Virus record (IMG/VR): IMGVR_UViG_3300036981_000384
Coordinates: 1-31,196 of that record
Origin: a virus
Reading direction: 5' to 3' (one strand)
Length of the DNA stretch: 31,196 nucleotides
Shown piece after piece: positions 11,211 to 19,333 of this stretch; position 1 is the stretch's first letter, and the number at the start of each line of letters is the position of its first letter. The position numbers and the translations under genes were made by a program. The notes beneath the pieces are model-generated. The model searched no databases. It had not been told where the DNA came from and saw only the letters and a list, made by a program, of their open reading frames with translations.

Positions 11211-12581
11211 ATGCTGTTGGTGCAGGCATGGGACAATCAGGGTCTGGCGCCGGCTGGCTGGGGGTCGCACATCATGGTGCGGTGGTGCGATTTCGAGCCG
11301 ACGCCGGGTGTGTATCGCCTTGATCTGTTCACCTCAGCCATCGAGCGGCGCGAGCGGCCGTGCTATGTTCAATTGTGCTTCTCCCTCTACGATCAGACAG
11401 CCGGCGTGCCGGTGGACCTGACCCCCCGCCATCATAAACACAGCCTCAAAATCGTCGTCGGAAGACTGGTCGGCGAGATCCCGAACTATGACGCCGCCTG
11501 GACGGAGGCATATTGCCGGGCGGTGGAGGCATTGGCGGACGGGCTGCGCGAGCGGCCGCAGGTCGTGGGCTATTGGCACGCCGCCGGGTTCAACACTGAG
11601 ACCCAGGCGATGCAGTGGGCGATACGTGGCTGCGCGTGGGGCGCGGCAGTCAAGCCGTTGCTGAATCAGTACGCCTATTACGCGTTCATCACCGAGAGCA
11701 CCAAACGTGCGTTGGCGGCCTGGGGCACAGTACCGGTGTACCTGCCGGGTGCGCCGGCTCCGGGGACGTTGTGGGGCACGCGGAAGCGCGATTTGATCGC
11801 CGATTTGCTGCGCCAGGGCGTGGGGTATTTGAACTGTGCGCTGCTGAGCGACAACGATGCCAGCATCGAGGTCGGGGTGCGGGCGGGGTTGGGCATGTAC
11901 GACATTGCGGCGCTGACGCAGCAGCGTGGGTTCGAGGAGGGGCCGCGGCTGAACCGGGCCGATCCGCTCGAGCTCTATTGGATGCTGCTGCGGGCGCGGC
12001 ACTGGCAGGCGCAATTCGTCAATCTGTACTGGACGCTGAGTGGCAACGACTACGCTGCGATCGTCGATCTGCTGCCGGTGGATGATGCGCGGTGGATCGT
12101 ATTTCGGGGCGCTGAGTTTCCGACCGTGACCTTCACGGCGGCGGGCAAAATTTACGGCAATGGGGGGGAGCCGGGCAACTGGGCGCAGGGGATCACCGCC
12201 GCTGTGACGCCGACACGTGCCGGCGTTGGGTTTAGCTTTGACCGCTGGGTGCTAGACGTGGCAGGGCTGCTGATATTGACGCTGCCGGGGGCGGCGGACG
12301 GTGATTATACGGTGACGATCTGGCGTCCGGATGGCAGTCGCGTGGTAAGCATCTGCCAGGTGGCGGGCGAGCGGCTGGTGCTGCCGGCGGGGCGGTATCA
12401 TCGGGTGGATGTGACGGCGCCGCCGCTGACGATCGAGGAACGGGTGATCAAGCTGGAAGCTCGGGTGGCGGTTTTAGAGGGTAGGCTGGGGGCGGCGGAT
12501 GGAACGAGTTTGCAGGCGGTGCGGGCGGACGTATCGCGGGCTGGTATGCCACGGCTGCCATCCGAGGATCCGAGGCGGTGA
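11211..12581 (+). CDS. glycoside-hydrolase-like TIM-barrel protein with C-terminal coiled coil
   Basis: The protein has 456 residues. The first ~300 resemble the (beta/alpha)8 barrels of GH5/GH42-type hydrolases: MVRWCDFEPTPGVYRLD corresponds to the usual W-x-x-[IF]-E-P-x-x-G-x-Y strand, then PCYVQLCFSLYD, IPNYDAAWTEAYCRAVEALADGLRERPQVVGYW. A beta domain follows (about 320-415), then a short coiled coil (IEERVIKLEARVAVLEGRL) that could trimerise. The exact family and catalytic Glu pair are uncertain. The ATG at 11211 has AAGGGG upstream. It is the first gene of the late block and overlaps an SH3 protein, suggesting a host-surface glycan depolymerase or cell-wall enzyme. Confidence 0.7.
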   Translation: MLLVQAWDNQGLAPAGWGSHIMVRWCDFEPTPGVYRLDLFTSAIERRERPCYVQLCFSLYDQTAGVPVDLTPRHHKHSLKIVVGRLVGEIPNYDAAWTEAYCRAVEALADGLRERPQVVGYWHAAGFNTETQAMQWAIRGCAWGAAVKPLLNQYAYYAFITESTKRALAAWGTVPVYLPGAPAPGTLWGTRKRDLIADLLRQGVGYLNCALLSDNDASIEVGVRAGLGMYDIAALTQQRGFEEGPRLNRADPLELYWMLLRARHWQAQFVNLYWTLSGNDYAAIVDLLPVDDARWIVFRGAEFPTVTFTAAGKIYGNGGEPGNWAQGITAAVTPTRAGVGFSFDRWVLDVAGLLILTLPGAADGDYTVTIWRPDGSRVVSICQVAGERLVLPAGRYHRVDVTAPPLTIEERVIKLEARVAVLEGRLGAADGTSLQAVRADVSRAGMPRLPSEDPRR

Positions 12582-12883
12582 AGCCGGCGGAGTTGGTGGT
12601 GATGGCGTCGTTGGGGTGCTCGCCGGCGCAGGCGGTGAGCGAGCTGGCGCGCTGGGAGCCGGCGTTGATCAATCTGGCGCATCTGCATCCGGTGGCGGGC
12701 GGGATTGTGCGGGCGACGACGTTGAACGTGCGGGCGATGCCGGACACGAATGCGCCAGCGCTGGGGAAACTCGCACAAGATACAGCGGTTGAGGTGTGGG
12801 GCCGATCGGCGGACGGGCGGTGGCTGGTGATCGGGGAGCCGGCGGGCTGGGTGGCGGCCGAGTGGGTGACGTTGCAGGGGTAG
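12578..12883 (+). CDS. SH3-domain protein
   Basis: The protein has 101 residues. A helical N-terminus is followed by an SH3_3 domain at about 42-100 (GIVRATTLNVRAMPDTNAPALGKLAQDTAVEVWGRSADGRWLVIGEPAGWVAAEWVTL), a fold that usually binds peptidoglycan or wall peptides. The GTG start overlaps the previous stop (GTGA), so it is coupled to the glycosidase-like protein, perhaps as its wall-binding partner. No signal peptide. Confidence 0.75.
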   Translation: MKPAELVVMASLGCSPAQAVSELARWEPALINLAHLHPVAGGIVRATTLNVRAMPDTNAPALGKLAQDTAVEVWGRSADGRWLVIGEPAGWVAAEWVTLQG

Positions 12884-12996
12884 GGGTAAACGGGTGACGG
12901 TAACGATCGGGTAGATTCTTTCGTGTAATCAAAACATTATCCTGTGCGACGGGGAGATCCTGTCACGGGAACGCGCGTTTTTGACGGTTTTGGGCC

Positions 12997-13695
12997 ATGT
13001 CTGAGCACGATGAGTTGATAGAGGGTGACTTTCCGGCGGCGGAGAACACGCCCGGCCAGGCGGAGAGCCGGGCGGCACGCAGTCAGCTCGACCGGTGGCT
13101 GAAGGAGCAAGGCGATCAGCAACCGGCCTGGCTGGATTTGTGGAACGATCTGCGGGCGGAGCAGGCGCCGATGGTGGGGCGGGATGGCGAGCTGCTGCTG
13201 AACGAGCGAGGCGAGGCGCGCACGCGGCGGCGCTGGGATTGGCGGAAGGCCTTGTACATCGCCTGGGCGAGCGTGCCGCGGTCGCGGCGGCATCCAGCGA
13301 CGCTGGATGGGCTGTGCGATCTGCTAGGGCTGAGTTCGGCAGGGTCGATTCGGGGCTGGCGACGGAATGATCCGGAGATCGTGGAACGGATCGCGAGTTT
13401 GCCGGCGACGCTGCTGATGGACCACGTGGCTGACGTGTTGGATGCGCTGACGACGGTGGCGAAGTGGAACGATCCACGGGCGCATCCAGATCGTAAGTTA
13501 TTTCTGGAGATAACAAGGATTTATCATCCGAAGGGGATCGTTGAGGTCGAGGGCCGGCTGGGACTCGACGTGGATGATCCGCTGGAGGATGAAGAGCAGG
13601 CGGCCGTAGAGGAGTTGCTGCGGGCGCGAGCCAGGGTGCGGAGCGAGAGCGGTGATGGCGGCAGCGGGGGCGCTACAGCGGGCGGCACGGCGTAA
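12997..13695 (+). CDS. terS: terminase small subunit-like protein
   Basis: The protein has 232 residues. Position directly before and overlapping the large terminase, size, and content support the call: WRKALYIAWASVPRSRRHPATLDGLCDLLGLSSAGSIRGWRRNDPEIVE (about 80-130) looks like the helix-turn-helix of small terminases, followed by a helical oligomerisation part and an acidic C-terminus (DDPLEDEEQAAVEELL). It would recognise the packaging site. No ribosome site is obvious before the ATG. Confidence 0.75.
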   Translation: MSEHDELIEGDFPAAENTPGQAESRAARSQLDRWLKEQGDQQPAWLDLWNDLRAEQAPMVGRDGELLLNERGEARTRRRWDWRKALYIAWASVPRSRRHPATLDGLCDLLGLSSAGSIRGWRRNDPEIVERIASLPATLLMDHVADVLDALTTVAKWNDPRAHPDRKLFLEITRIYHPKGIVEVEGRLGLDVDDPLEDEEQAAVEELLRARARVRSESGDGGSGGATAGGTA

Positions 13696-15142
13696 CTCGG
13701 CGATCTTCGCTCGTTGCTGGCGAGGGCTGGAGCCGGCAGCGCATCAGTACGACATGGCGGCCCGAGTGGATGCGCCAGCTCCGTATCAGGCAGATTTCTG
13801 GCCCAGGGACCACGGCAAAAGCGAGATTTTCTGTATCTCGTATCCGTTGCGACGCATCTGCGAGGATCCGAATGTCCGGGTCCTGATCGTGCAGAAGACG
13901 GCGACCGAGGCCGTCAAGACGCTCGGGGTGATCAAGGCGGAGCTGGAGAGCAATCAGGCGCTGAAGGCGTTTTACCGGCCGCATTGGGAATGCACGGTGG
14001 GCCAGGCGGACATCTGCAATCAGGCCGGGGCGCAGATGGTCGGCGGGAAGAAGGAAGGTTCCTGGCAGCAGCAACGCATCTATGTGAAGCGCCGGCGGCG
14101 CGGGAAGGACCCCACGGTCGAGGCGGTAGGCGTGGGGGGGGCGATCACGGGCGGACATTTTGACGTGATCATCCTGGATGACGTCGAGGACGACGAGAAT
14201 ACCGGGACGGACGACCGGATTGCGGCGATGATCGAGTGGTTCACGGGGACGATCATGCAGCTCCGAGAGCCGCACACGAAGATCATGATTGTCGGCACGT
14301 TGAAAACCAATCGGCGGGACATCTATCAGATCGTGCGTGAGAATCCGGTGTGGGACGTGTTTGTGACGGGGGCGATCCTGAGCCATGCGCTGGATGAGAT
14401 CCAGTATGACCTGGTGCGGAATGCGAACGGGATCGTGGTGGACGTGGATGTGCGGACGCCGGATGTGCGAACGCTGTGGCCGCAGAAGTGGAGCATCCGG
14501 GCGCTGCTGCTGGAGATGGTGGCCAGCCTGGACCGGGCGGTGTGGATCCGGGAGAAGCTGAACGATCTGCGAGCGCTGGCTGGCAAAATCTTCGACCGGG
14601 GGCTGTTCCGTTATTTCGATGTTGAGATGCTGGCTGTGGTGGAGGCATCCGGCGGGTGGGAACGGCTGATTCAGATTTGGGACACGGCCTACGAGGAGAA
14701 GAAGGCGGCGGATTGGTCGGTATGCGGGACGCTGGGGTTGTTCCGAGGTCTGGTGTATTTGCTGGATGTGTTCCGGGCCAAGATGGAACTGCCCCAACTC
14801 CAAACGGCAATCGTGCAGCAGTTCATGGCCTGGCGGCCGACAGAGGTATGCGTGGAAGATGCGGCTTCGGGCAAAAGCGTGCTGCAGGTGTTGGAGCAAC
14901 AGACGGGGCTGCCGTTGGTACGCATTTCTCCGGAGGGGCGGGATAAGGTAGCCCGGGCGCGATCAGCGACGCCCTATTTGCAGGCCGGGCGCATTCTGTT
15001 GCGCGGGGGGGCGAGCTGGGCGCCAACGTTTCTGGATGAGGTGGCGATGTTCCCGGATGGGGCGCATGACGATCAGGTAGACATGCTGGTGTATGGCACG
15101 CTGCGACTGATGTTGGGTTCCGGCAGCGGAATCCATGTGTAA
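13652..15142 (+). CDS. terL: terminase large subunit
   Basis: The protein has 496 residues (GTG at 13652 or ATG one codon later). ATPase: a degenerate Walker A at 50-58 (WPRDHGKSE), Walker B at 171-179 (DVIILDDVE), and motif III around IVGTLKTN (214-221). The nuclease domain has Asp345 (IWDTAYEEKK), Asp404 (VEDAASGKS) and the D474-D475...D478 group (GAHDDQVD). The enzyme pumps DNA into proheads and cuts it. The start lies 44 bases inside the small terminase gene, implying translational coupling. Confidence 0.92.
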   Translation: MMAAAGALQRAARRNSAIFARCWRGLEPAAHQYDMAARVDAPAPYQADFWPRDHGKSEIFCISYPLRRICEDPNVRVLIVQKTATEAVKTLGVIKAELESNQALKAFYRPHWECTVGQADICNQAGAQMVGGKKEGSWQQQRIYVKRRRRGKDPTVEAVGVGGAITGGHFDVIILDDVEDDENTGTDDRIAAMIEWFTGTIMQLREPHTKIMIVGTLKTNRRDIYQIVRENPVWDVFVTGAILSHALDEIQYDLVRNANGIVVDVDVRTPDVRTLWPQKWSIRALLLEMVASLDRAVWIREKLNDLRALAGKIFDRGLFRYFDVEMLAVVEASGGWERLIQIWDTAYEEKKAADWSVCGTLGLFRGLVYLLDVFRAKMELPQLQTAIVQQFMAWRPTEVCVEDAASGKSVLQVLEQQTGLPLVRISPEGRDKVARARSATPYLQAGRILLRGGASWAPTFLDEVAMFPDGAHDDQVDMLVYGTLRLMLGSGSGIHV

Positions 15143-15156
15143 TCGAGGAGGATCAG

Positions 15157-15357
15157 ATGCGTTCGGTGGGTGACTGGGTGGCTCTGGTGTGTTTTGTGAG
15201 CCTGGCGCTGCTGGGCTGGTGGGTGCTGGTGTATGGTCTGTCGTGGCCGGCGGTCGGGGTGGGGGCGTGGTGGCTGATTGTGGGGCTGCTGGCGGGGATC
15301 AAGCCGGGCGAGTGGCAGAAGGCAACGGATAAGAAACGGATAAACGGATCGGGGTGA
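15157..15357 (+). CDS. small two-helix membrane protein
   Basis: The protein has 66 residues. Two membrane segments, about 7-28 (WVALVCFVSLALLGWWVLVYG) and 32-48 (AVGVGAWWLIVGLLAGI), precede a polar tail. GAGGAGG precedes the ATG. The size and topology fit a holin, but the place between terminase and portal is unusual for lysis genes. The 3' end is made of CGGATAA repeats. Confidence 0.7.
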   Translation: MRSVGDWVALVCFVSLALLGWWVLVYGLSWPAVGVGAWWLIVGLLAGIKPGEWQKATDKKRINGSG

Positions 15358-15364
15358 TTGCGCG

Positions 15365-15388
15365 CCATGATTGCGCGCGCAATCATGG
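15365..15388. repeat. 24-bp perfect palindrome
   Basis: CCATGATTGCGC followed at once by GCGCAATCATGG. No loop and no T-run, so not a typical terminator. It lies in the 91-base gap before the portal gene, next to a degenerate GGATAA/TTATCG copy (15395-15413). Confidence 0.85.
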
Positions 15389-15448
15389 GACGGGGGATAA
15401 GGCTTTATTATCGTTAGGATGCGGATGGGGCAGGGGCGGGGTGACGGG

Positions 15449-17752
15449 ATGAGTGTGTTCGAGCTGGTGGCCAGGGCGGTGGGGTTGGAGCGAGCTCCGG
15501 CGGCGAAGGCGGCGGCGCAGGTGGTGGAGACGCCGTATGCGTGGCCGGCGTGGCGTCAGGGCCAGCCGGATTGGACATCGCCGACGCTGCAGGGGTTCGC
15601 TGAGGCAGGGTACGGGGATAATGCCATCGTGTGCGCCTGTATCGCCCGGCGATCGCAGAGCGCGGCGCTGGCGCCCTTGGTGGCGTATACGGGCGAGCGC
15701 ACGAAGCCGACGCGCTTGCCCGATGCTCATCCCTTGGCGGCGCTGTTGTTGCGCCCGAATCCATGGCAGAGTTGGTACGAGTTCATGGAGCTGTTGATCA
15801 CGTACCTGGATCTGGACGGAAATGCGTTCGTGTACAAGGCAGGCCCTTCGACTGCGCTGCGCTCCGCTCAGGGTGCGGTCAAGGGGCTGTTTCCGCTGCG
15901 GTCGGATCGGGTGCGGCCGGTGCCGGGGCTGGGGCGGACAGATCCATTGTTGGGCTACGTCTACGATTCGGCTGATAGTGGGTTCTTCGAGCGGGAGCCG
16001 TTTCTGCCGGAGGAGATCATCCACGTGAAGTTTCCGAATCCGGGCGATCCGTTCGAGGGCTTGGGCCGGGGGACGAGTCGGCTGGCGGCGGCGGCGAAGA
16101 GCACCGATGTGGACAATGCGGCGACCTCGTTTCTGAAGACGTTCTTCGACCAGGCGGTGGTTCCGTTTGGGTTGCTCAAGAGCAAGCAAAAGATGTTGGA
16201 CAGCGAAGTGATACGCGTGCGGGAACGTCTGCGTGCGCAATACGGGGGCGCGCAGAACTGGGGCGATGTGATGATCCTGGACGCGGATGCCGAGTATCAG
16301 CGGTTGGGGCTGAGTATGCAGGAGATGACGTTCGGAGATCTGGACGCACGCAACGAGGCGCGCATCTGCATGGTGTTGGAGGTGCCGCCGATTATCGTGG
16401 GCGCCAAGGTCGGGCTGGATCGGTCCACGTTCGCTAACTACGGGGAGGCGCGGTCGTCGTTCTGGGAGGACTCGCTGATTCCGGGGATCTATCGCCGGTT
16501 CGAGGATGCGTTCAACGGGGGCCTGGCTGGGGATGGGGTTTGGCTGGCGTATGACTACAGCGCCGTGCCGGCGTTGCGGGAGGATCAGACGGCGAAGTGG
16601 GAGTCGGCAGCGCGCGCCTTTATGGGCGGGTTTGCCACTCGGAACGAGGCACGGGCGATTGTGGATCTGGCGCCGGTGCCGGCGGCGCAGGATGGTTTCC
16701 GGCGGGCGGATGAGCAGCGGATCGGGCAGCCGGGGTTGACGCAGACGCCGAATGCGGTGGGGGATGGGACGGCGGAATTGGACGCGGGGACGCGGGGAGA
16801 CGGGGACGCGGGGAAGGATGTGGACGGGGGGGATGAGTACGGCCTCCCTTTCGGTATCCGTAGTTCCTTCGACTGCGGGCTGCGGGCGGGGGGACCCCGC
16901 CCCTACGGTCAGGATGACAAACAGGCGGGGGGGGATGAGGCTCGGCTGACGGAGCGGTTGAAGATCGAGGCAACGGGGACGCGGAGGATTGCGCGGGCGC
17001 TGCGGTCGCAGTTGGCGCTGGCGGCGCCGGCCGGGGCGACGGCCGAGACGCTGATGGGGGCCGAGGAGCGGATGCGGCGGGGCAGCCAGGCGTTGCAGGA
17101 TGAGTGCTACCGGATGATGCGCGAGGCGGCGTTGCTGGGGATCGAGGCGGCGCAGACTGGCGTGGAGGGGATGTGGGGCAAGAGCCTCAGCCATGAGGGC
17201 CTCAGCCATGAGAAGGCCGACGGCATCGGGATCGATTGGTCGCTGGTGAATGCTGATGTGCTGCGCTGGTTGGATGGATACGCGTTCGATCTGGTGCGGT
17301 CGGTGGATGCGAACAGTGCGCGGGCGTTGCGAGAGGCAATCAGCCGGTGGGCGCAGAACGGTTTGCCCTTGCCGGATTTAATAAAGGAGCTGGGGCCCAT
17401 CTTCGGGACGAAGCGGGCCGCGGTGATTGCGGCCACGGAGGTTACCCGGGCGTTTGCCGAGGCGAATTTGCGAGCGTGGAAGGCCAGCGGGGTGGTGAGT
17501 CAGGTGGGCTTTCGGACGGCGAACGATGAAAGGGTGTGTCCGGTTTGTGCGCCGTTGGGTGGTTTGACGTTCGGGGATGAGGCGCAGCCAGGGCGGATCG
17601 AGGATCAGGAGCGCCGGGCGGCGGTGCGGGGGATCGATGATGTGTTCGTGCATCCGGGTGGGGCCGGCCAGGCGGAGCGGTACAGGGGGCAGGAGTTCAG
17701 GGCACCGCCGTTGCATCCGCGGTGTAGGTGCTGGTTGGTGCCGATCGGGTGA
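15449..17752 (+). CDS. portal protein fused to a MuF-type head morphogenesis domain
   Basis: The protein has 767 residues. Residues ~1-430 are an HK97-type portal (YGDNAIVCACIARRSQSAALAPL, HPLAALLLRPNPWQSWYEFMELLITYLDLDGNAFV, FEGLGRGTSRLAAAAKSTDVDN). After a low-complexity linker (~435-510), the C-terminal part (about 515-767) ends with the MuF signature: ATEVTRAFAEANLRAWK, CPVCAPLGG (Cys697) and PPLHPRCRCWL. The portal forms the dodecameric DNA gate; MuF proteins act in early head assembly. They are usually separate genes. The linker is built from mobile repeats (octamers at 16781-16815, a 55-bp repeat at 16865-16919). A further short repeat (15844-15875) is read as PSTALRSAQG in the portal domain. 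ATG at 15449 is preferred; in-frame ATGs exist at 15419 and 15425. Confidence 0.9.
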   Translation: MSVFELVARAVGLERAPAAKAAAQVVETPYAWPAWRQGQPDWTSPTLQGFAEAGYGDNAIVCACIARRSQSAALAPLVAYTGERTKPTRLPDAHPLAALLLRPNPWQSWYEFMELLITYLDLDGNAFVYKAGPSTALRSAQGAVKGLFPLRSDRVRPVPGLGRTDPLLGYVYDSADSGFFEREPFLPEEIIHVKFPNPGDPFEGLGRGTSRLAAAAKSTDVDNAATSFLKTFFDQAVVPFGLLKSKQKMLDSEVIRVRERLRAQYGGAQNWGDVMILDADAEYQRLGLSMQEMTFGDLDARNEARICMVLEVPPIIVGAKVGLDRSTFANYGEARSSFWEDSLIPGIYRRFEDAFNGGLAGDGVWLAYDYSAVPALREDQTAKWESAARAFMGGFATRNEARAIVDLAPVPAAQDGFRRADEQRIGQPGLTQTPNAVGDGTAELDAGTRGDGDAGKDVDGGDEYGLPFGIRSSFDCGLRAGGPRPYGQDDKQAGGDEARLTERLKIEATGTRRIARALRSQLALAAPAGATAETLMGAEERMRRGSQALQDECYRMMREAALLGIEAAQTGVEGMWGKSLSHEGLSHEKADGIGIDWSLVNADVLRWLDGYAFDLVRSVDANSARALREAISRWAQNGLPLPDLIKELGPIFGTKRAAVIAATEVTRAFAEANLRAWKASGVVSQVGFRTANDERVCPVCAPLGGLTFGDEAQPGRIEDQERRAAVRGIDDVFVHPGGAGQAERYRGQEFRAPPLHPRCRCWLVPIG
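15844..15875. repeat. short interspersed repeat inside the portal domain
   Basis: CCCTTCGACTGCGCTGCGCTCC...CTCAGGGTG, a variant without the GGGGTGACCCC core, read as PSTALRSAQG. Confidence 0.7.
16781..16815 (+). repeat. GACGCGGG octamer tandem repeat
   Basis: Four 8-base units (GACGCGGG, GACGCGGG, GAGACGGG, GACGCGGG), read as DAGTRGDGDAGK in the portal-MuF linker. A relative lies at 20709-20758. Confidence 0.75.
16865..16919. repeat. 55-bp interspersed repeat inside the portal-MuF gene
   Basis: TCCTTCGACTGCGGGCTGCG ... CTACGGTCAGGATGACA, identical over 55 bases to the copy at 19023-19077 in the protease gene and read in the same frame (SFDCGLRAGGPRPYGQDD). Confidence 0.9.
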
Positions 17753-17753
17753 T

Positions 17754-17810
17754 CCTTCGACTGGCGTTGAGTCGGGTTCCGGTTTGAGTTGATGGCCCGC
17801 TCAGGATGAC
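17754..17810. repeat. variant interspersed repeat between portal-MuF and gp10-like genes
   Basis: TCCTTCGACTGGCG ... CCCGCTCAGGATGAC with a different centre. It carries the end of the spacer before the next gene. Confidence 0.65.
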
Positions 17811-17826
17811 TTGGGGGCGCGGAGAC

Positions 17827-18225
17827 ATGGCTGCTGGCGAGTTCGTGGTGCAGGTGGAGGGGATCGAGGAGCTGATCGCCAGGCTGGACCGGGCGGCCTC
17901 GACGGCGGTGCTGCAGGCGGCGATGCAGAAGTCGTGCGATCTGGTGCAGCGACAATTGGCGGTGTATCCGCCGGCCAGGTCGGGGAGCACGTACCGGAGG
18001 ACGGGGACACTAGGCCGGCGGTGGACGACGAGCGTGCGAGGCGCGGGTTTGGACATCGAGGGCGTGGTGGGGAATAGCACAAGCTACGGGCCTTATGTGA
18101 TGGATTGGCATCAACAGGCGTGGATGCACGTGGGGGTGTGGCCGATAGCGCAGGATGTGGCGGGACAGGCTGAGGGTGAGATCCTGGGGATCTTTGCGGA
18201 TGCGGTGCAGACGGCGCTTGGTTGA
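17827..18225 (+). CDS. HK97 gp10-like protein (head-tail joining/tail component)
   Basis: The protein has 132 residues. A helical start (VEGIEELIARLDRAASTAVLQAAMQKSCDLVQRQLAVYPP) is followed by TYRRTGTLGRRWTTSV and GVVGNSTSYGPYVMD, the pattern of HK97 gp10-like proteins. GGAG precedes the ATG at 17827; the longer reading from 17806 starts inside a repeat. In most phages this gene follows the capsid and connectors; here it precedes the protease. Confidence 0.75.
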   Translation: MAAGEFVVQVEGIEELIARLDRAASTAVLQAAMQKSCDLVQRQLAVYPPARSGSTYRRTGTLGRRWTTSVRGAGLDIEGVVGNSTSYGPYVMDWHQQAWMHVGVWPIAQDVAGQAEGEILGIFADAVQTALG

Positions 18226-18248
18226 TGGGGAGAGGGGGAGGTGGCGGG

Positions 18249-19142
18249 ATGGCGCATAGTGACGGGGCTGGGATGGAACGGAAAACGACGGTCGAGGCGA
18301 AGCAGATCGAGGGCCGGGTGGTAACGGGGTTCCCGAGCGTGTTAGGGAATGTGGACGACGGCGGGGATCTGATCGAGCCTGGGGCGTATGTGAAGACGCT
18401 GGGGGAGCGCGGGGAGCGGCTGCGCTGGTTGTGGCAGCATGATAATGGCCAGCCCCCGACGGCGAAGATTCTGGCGATCAACGAGGTGGGCCGGGGGGAG
18501 TTGCCATCGGCGGTGTTGGAGCGTTTTCCGGAGGCCAGCGGGGGCCTGCGGGTGATGCGCGAGTATTTGGATACGCCGCGGGGCAATGAAGTGCTGGCGG
18601 GTTTGCAGGCGGGCGCGATCAGCGAGATGAGCATCGGGTACGATGCGATCGCGGCCGAGTTCCCGAAGGCGATGATTCAAGGTGGGCGGCCCGTGCGGCG
18701 CGTCCTGAAGGAGATCCGGCTGTGGGAGATGAGCGACGTGAACTGGGGGATGAACGCGGCGACGGCGAATCTCAAGGCGTTGCTGGCGCAAACCGCCGGG
18801 CGGCCGGAGCAGGTGAAGGCGCTGGCGGAGTGGTTTGAAAGCCGGATTCATTTGTCGTTTACGCAGGTGGCGGATGAGTTGTTCGGGGATGGTTATGTGA
18901 CGCGTGAGGAGCGGATCGCGCTGAGCGGGCTGATCGGCGATGCGCTGGATGCGTTCAATGCGGGGATGCAGGCGAGTCCGGTGTTGGCCGGGGTGCGCGA
19001 GCGCGAGCGGTGGGAGCAGCCGTCCTTCGACTGCGGGCTGCGGGCGGGGGGACCCCGCCCCTACGGTCAGGATGACATGCCCGATGTTGAGATGATGCGC
19101 CGGCGGGTGCTGGTGTTGCGGAAGCGGTTGGCGTTGAACTGA
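18249..19142 (+). CDS. HK97-type prohead protease
   Basis: The protein has 297 residues. Family features: GFPSVLGNVDDGGDLIEPGAY, His64 in LWQHDNGQPP, and Ser128 in AISEMSIGYD (HK97 gp4-type His/Ser peptidase, S78). It cleaves scaffold and capsid delta regions during head maturation. The C-terminal ~125 residues are helical and could act as scaffold. GGAGG lies before ATG 18249. Residues 259-276 (SFDCGLRAGGPRPYGQDD) are a translated 55-bp repeat identical to the one in the portal gene. Confidence 0.9.
   Translation: MAHSDGAGMERKTTVEAKQIEGRVVTGFPSVLGNVDDGGDLIEPGAYVKTLGERGERLRWLWQHDNGQPPTAKILAINEVGRGELPSAVLERFPEASGGLRVMREYLDTPRGNEVLAGLQAGAISEMSIGYDAIAAEFPKAMIQGGRPVRRVLKEIRLWEMSDVNWGMNAATANLKALLAQTAGRPEQVKALAEWFESRIHLSFTQVADELFGDGYVTREERIALSGLIGDALDAFNAGMQASPVLAGVRERERWEQPSFDCGLRAGGPRPYGQDDMPDVEMMRRRVLVLRKRLALN
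19023..19077. repeat. 55-bp interspersed repeat inside the protease gene
   Basis: Identical to 16865-16919. In frame, with no damage to the reading frame. Confidence 0.9.
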
Positions 19143-19224
19143 GCCGTCTGCACGTCAAACGGGGAGTCGTTCCCACCCCAGGGGGCCGGGGACACTCGAC
19201 GGGAGACGCCGGGGCACTCAGAGA

Positions 19225-19263
19225 TGCGGGCGGGGGAACCCCGCCCCTACGATCAGGATAACA
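19225..19263. repeat. interspersed repeat, right part
   Basis: TGCGGGCGGGGGAACCCCGC...GATCAGGATAACA, between protease and capsid. A GGATAA palindrome follows immediately. Confidence 0.75.
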
Positions 19264-19274
19264 GGCGTATCTGG

Positions 19275-19293
19275 GGATAATAGACGATTATCC
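19275..19293. repeat. GGATAA-N7-TTATCC palindrome
   Basis: Perfect arms 19275-19280 and 19288-19293, directly upstream of the capsid gene. Confidence 0.8.
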
Positions 19294-19333
19294 TCCGGTG
19301 ACTTGATCAGAGATGGGTTGAAGGAGCAGGACG

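Noticed and set aside
13673-14899. Minus-strand frame of 408 codons over the large terminase
   Set aside because: Antisense of a gene with all terminase motifs; no ribosome site or domain of its own.
15383-17209. Minus-strand reading frame of 608 codons over the portal gene
   Set aside because: Rich in Arg/Pro/His with no domain, as expected for the complement of a high-GC gene; the portal on the other strand is clear.
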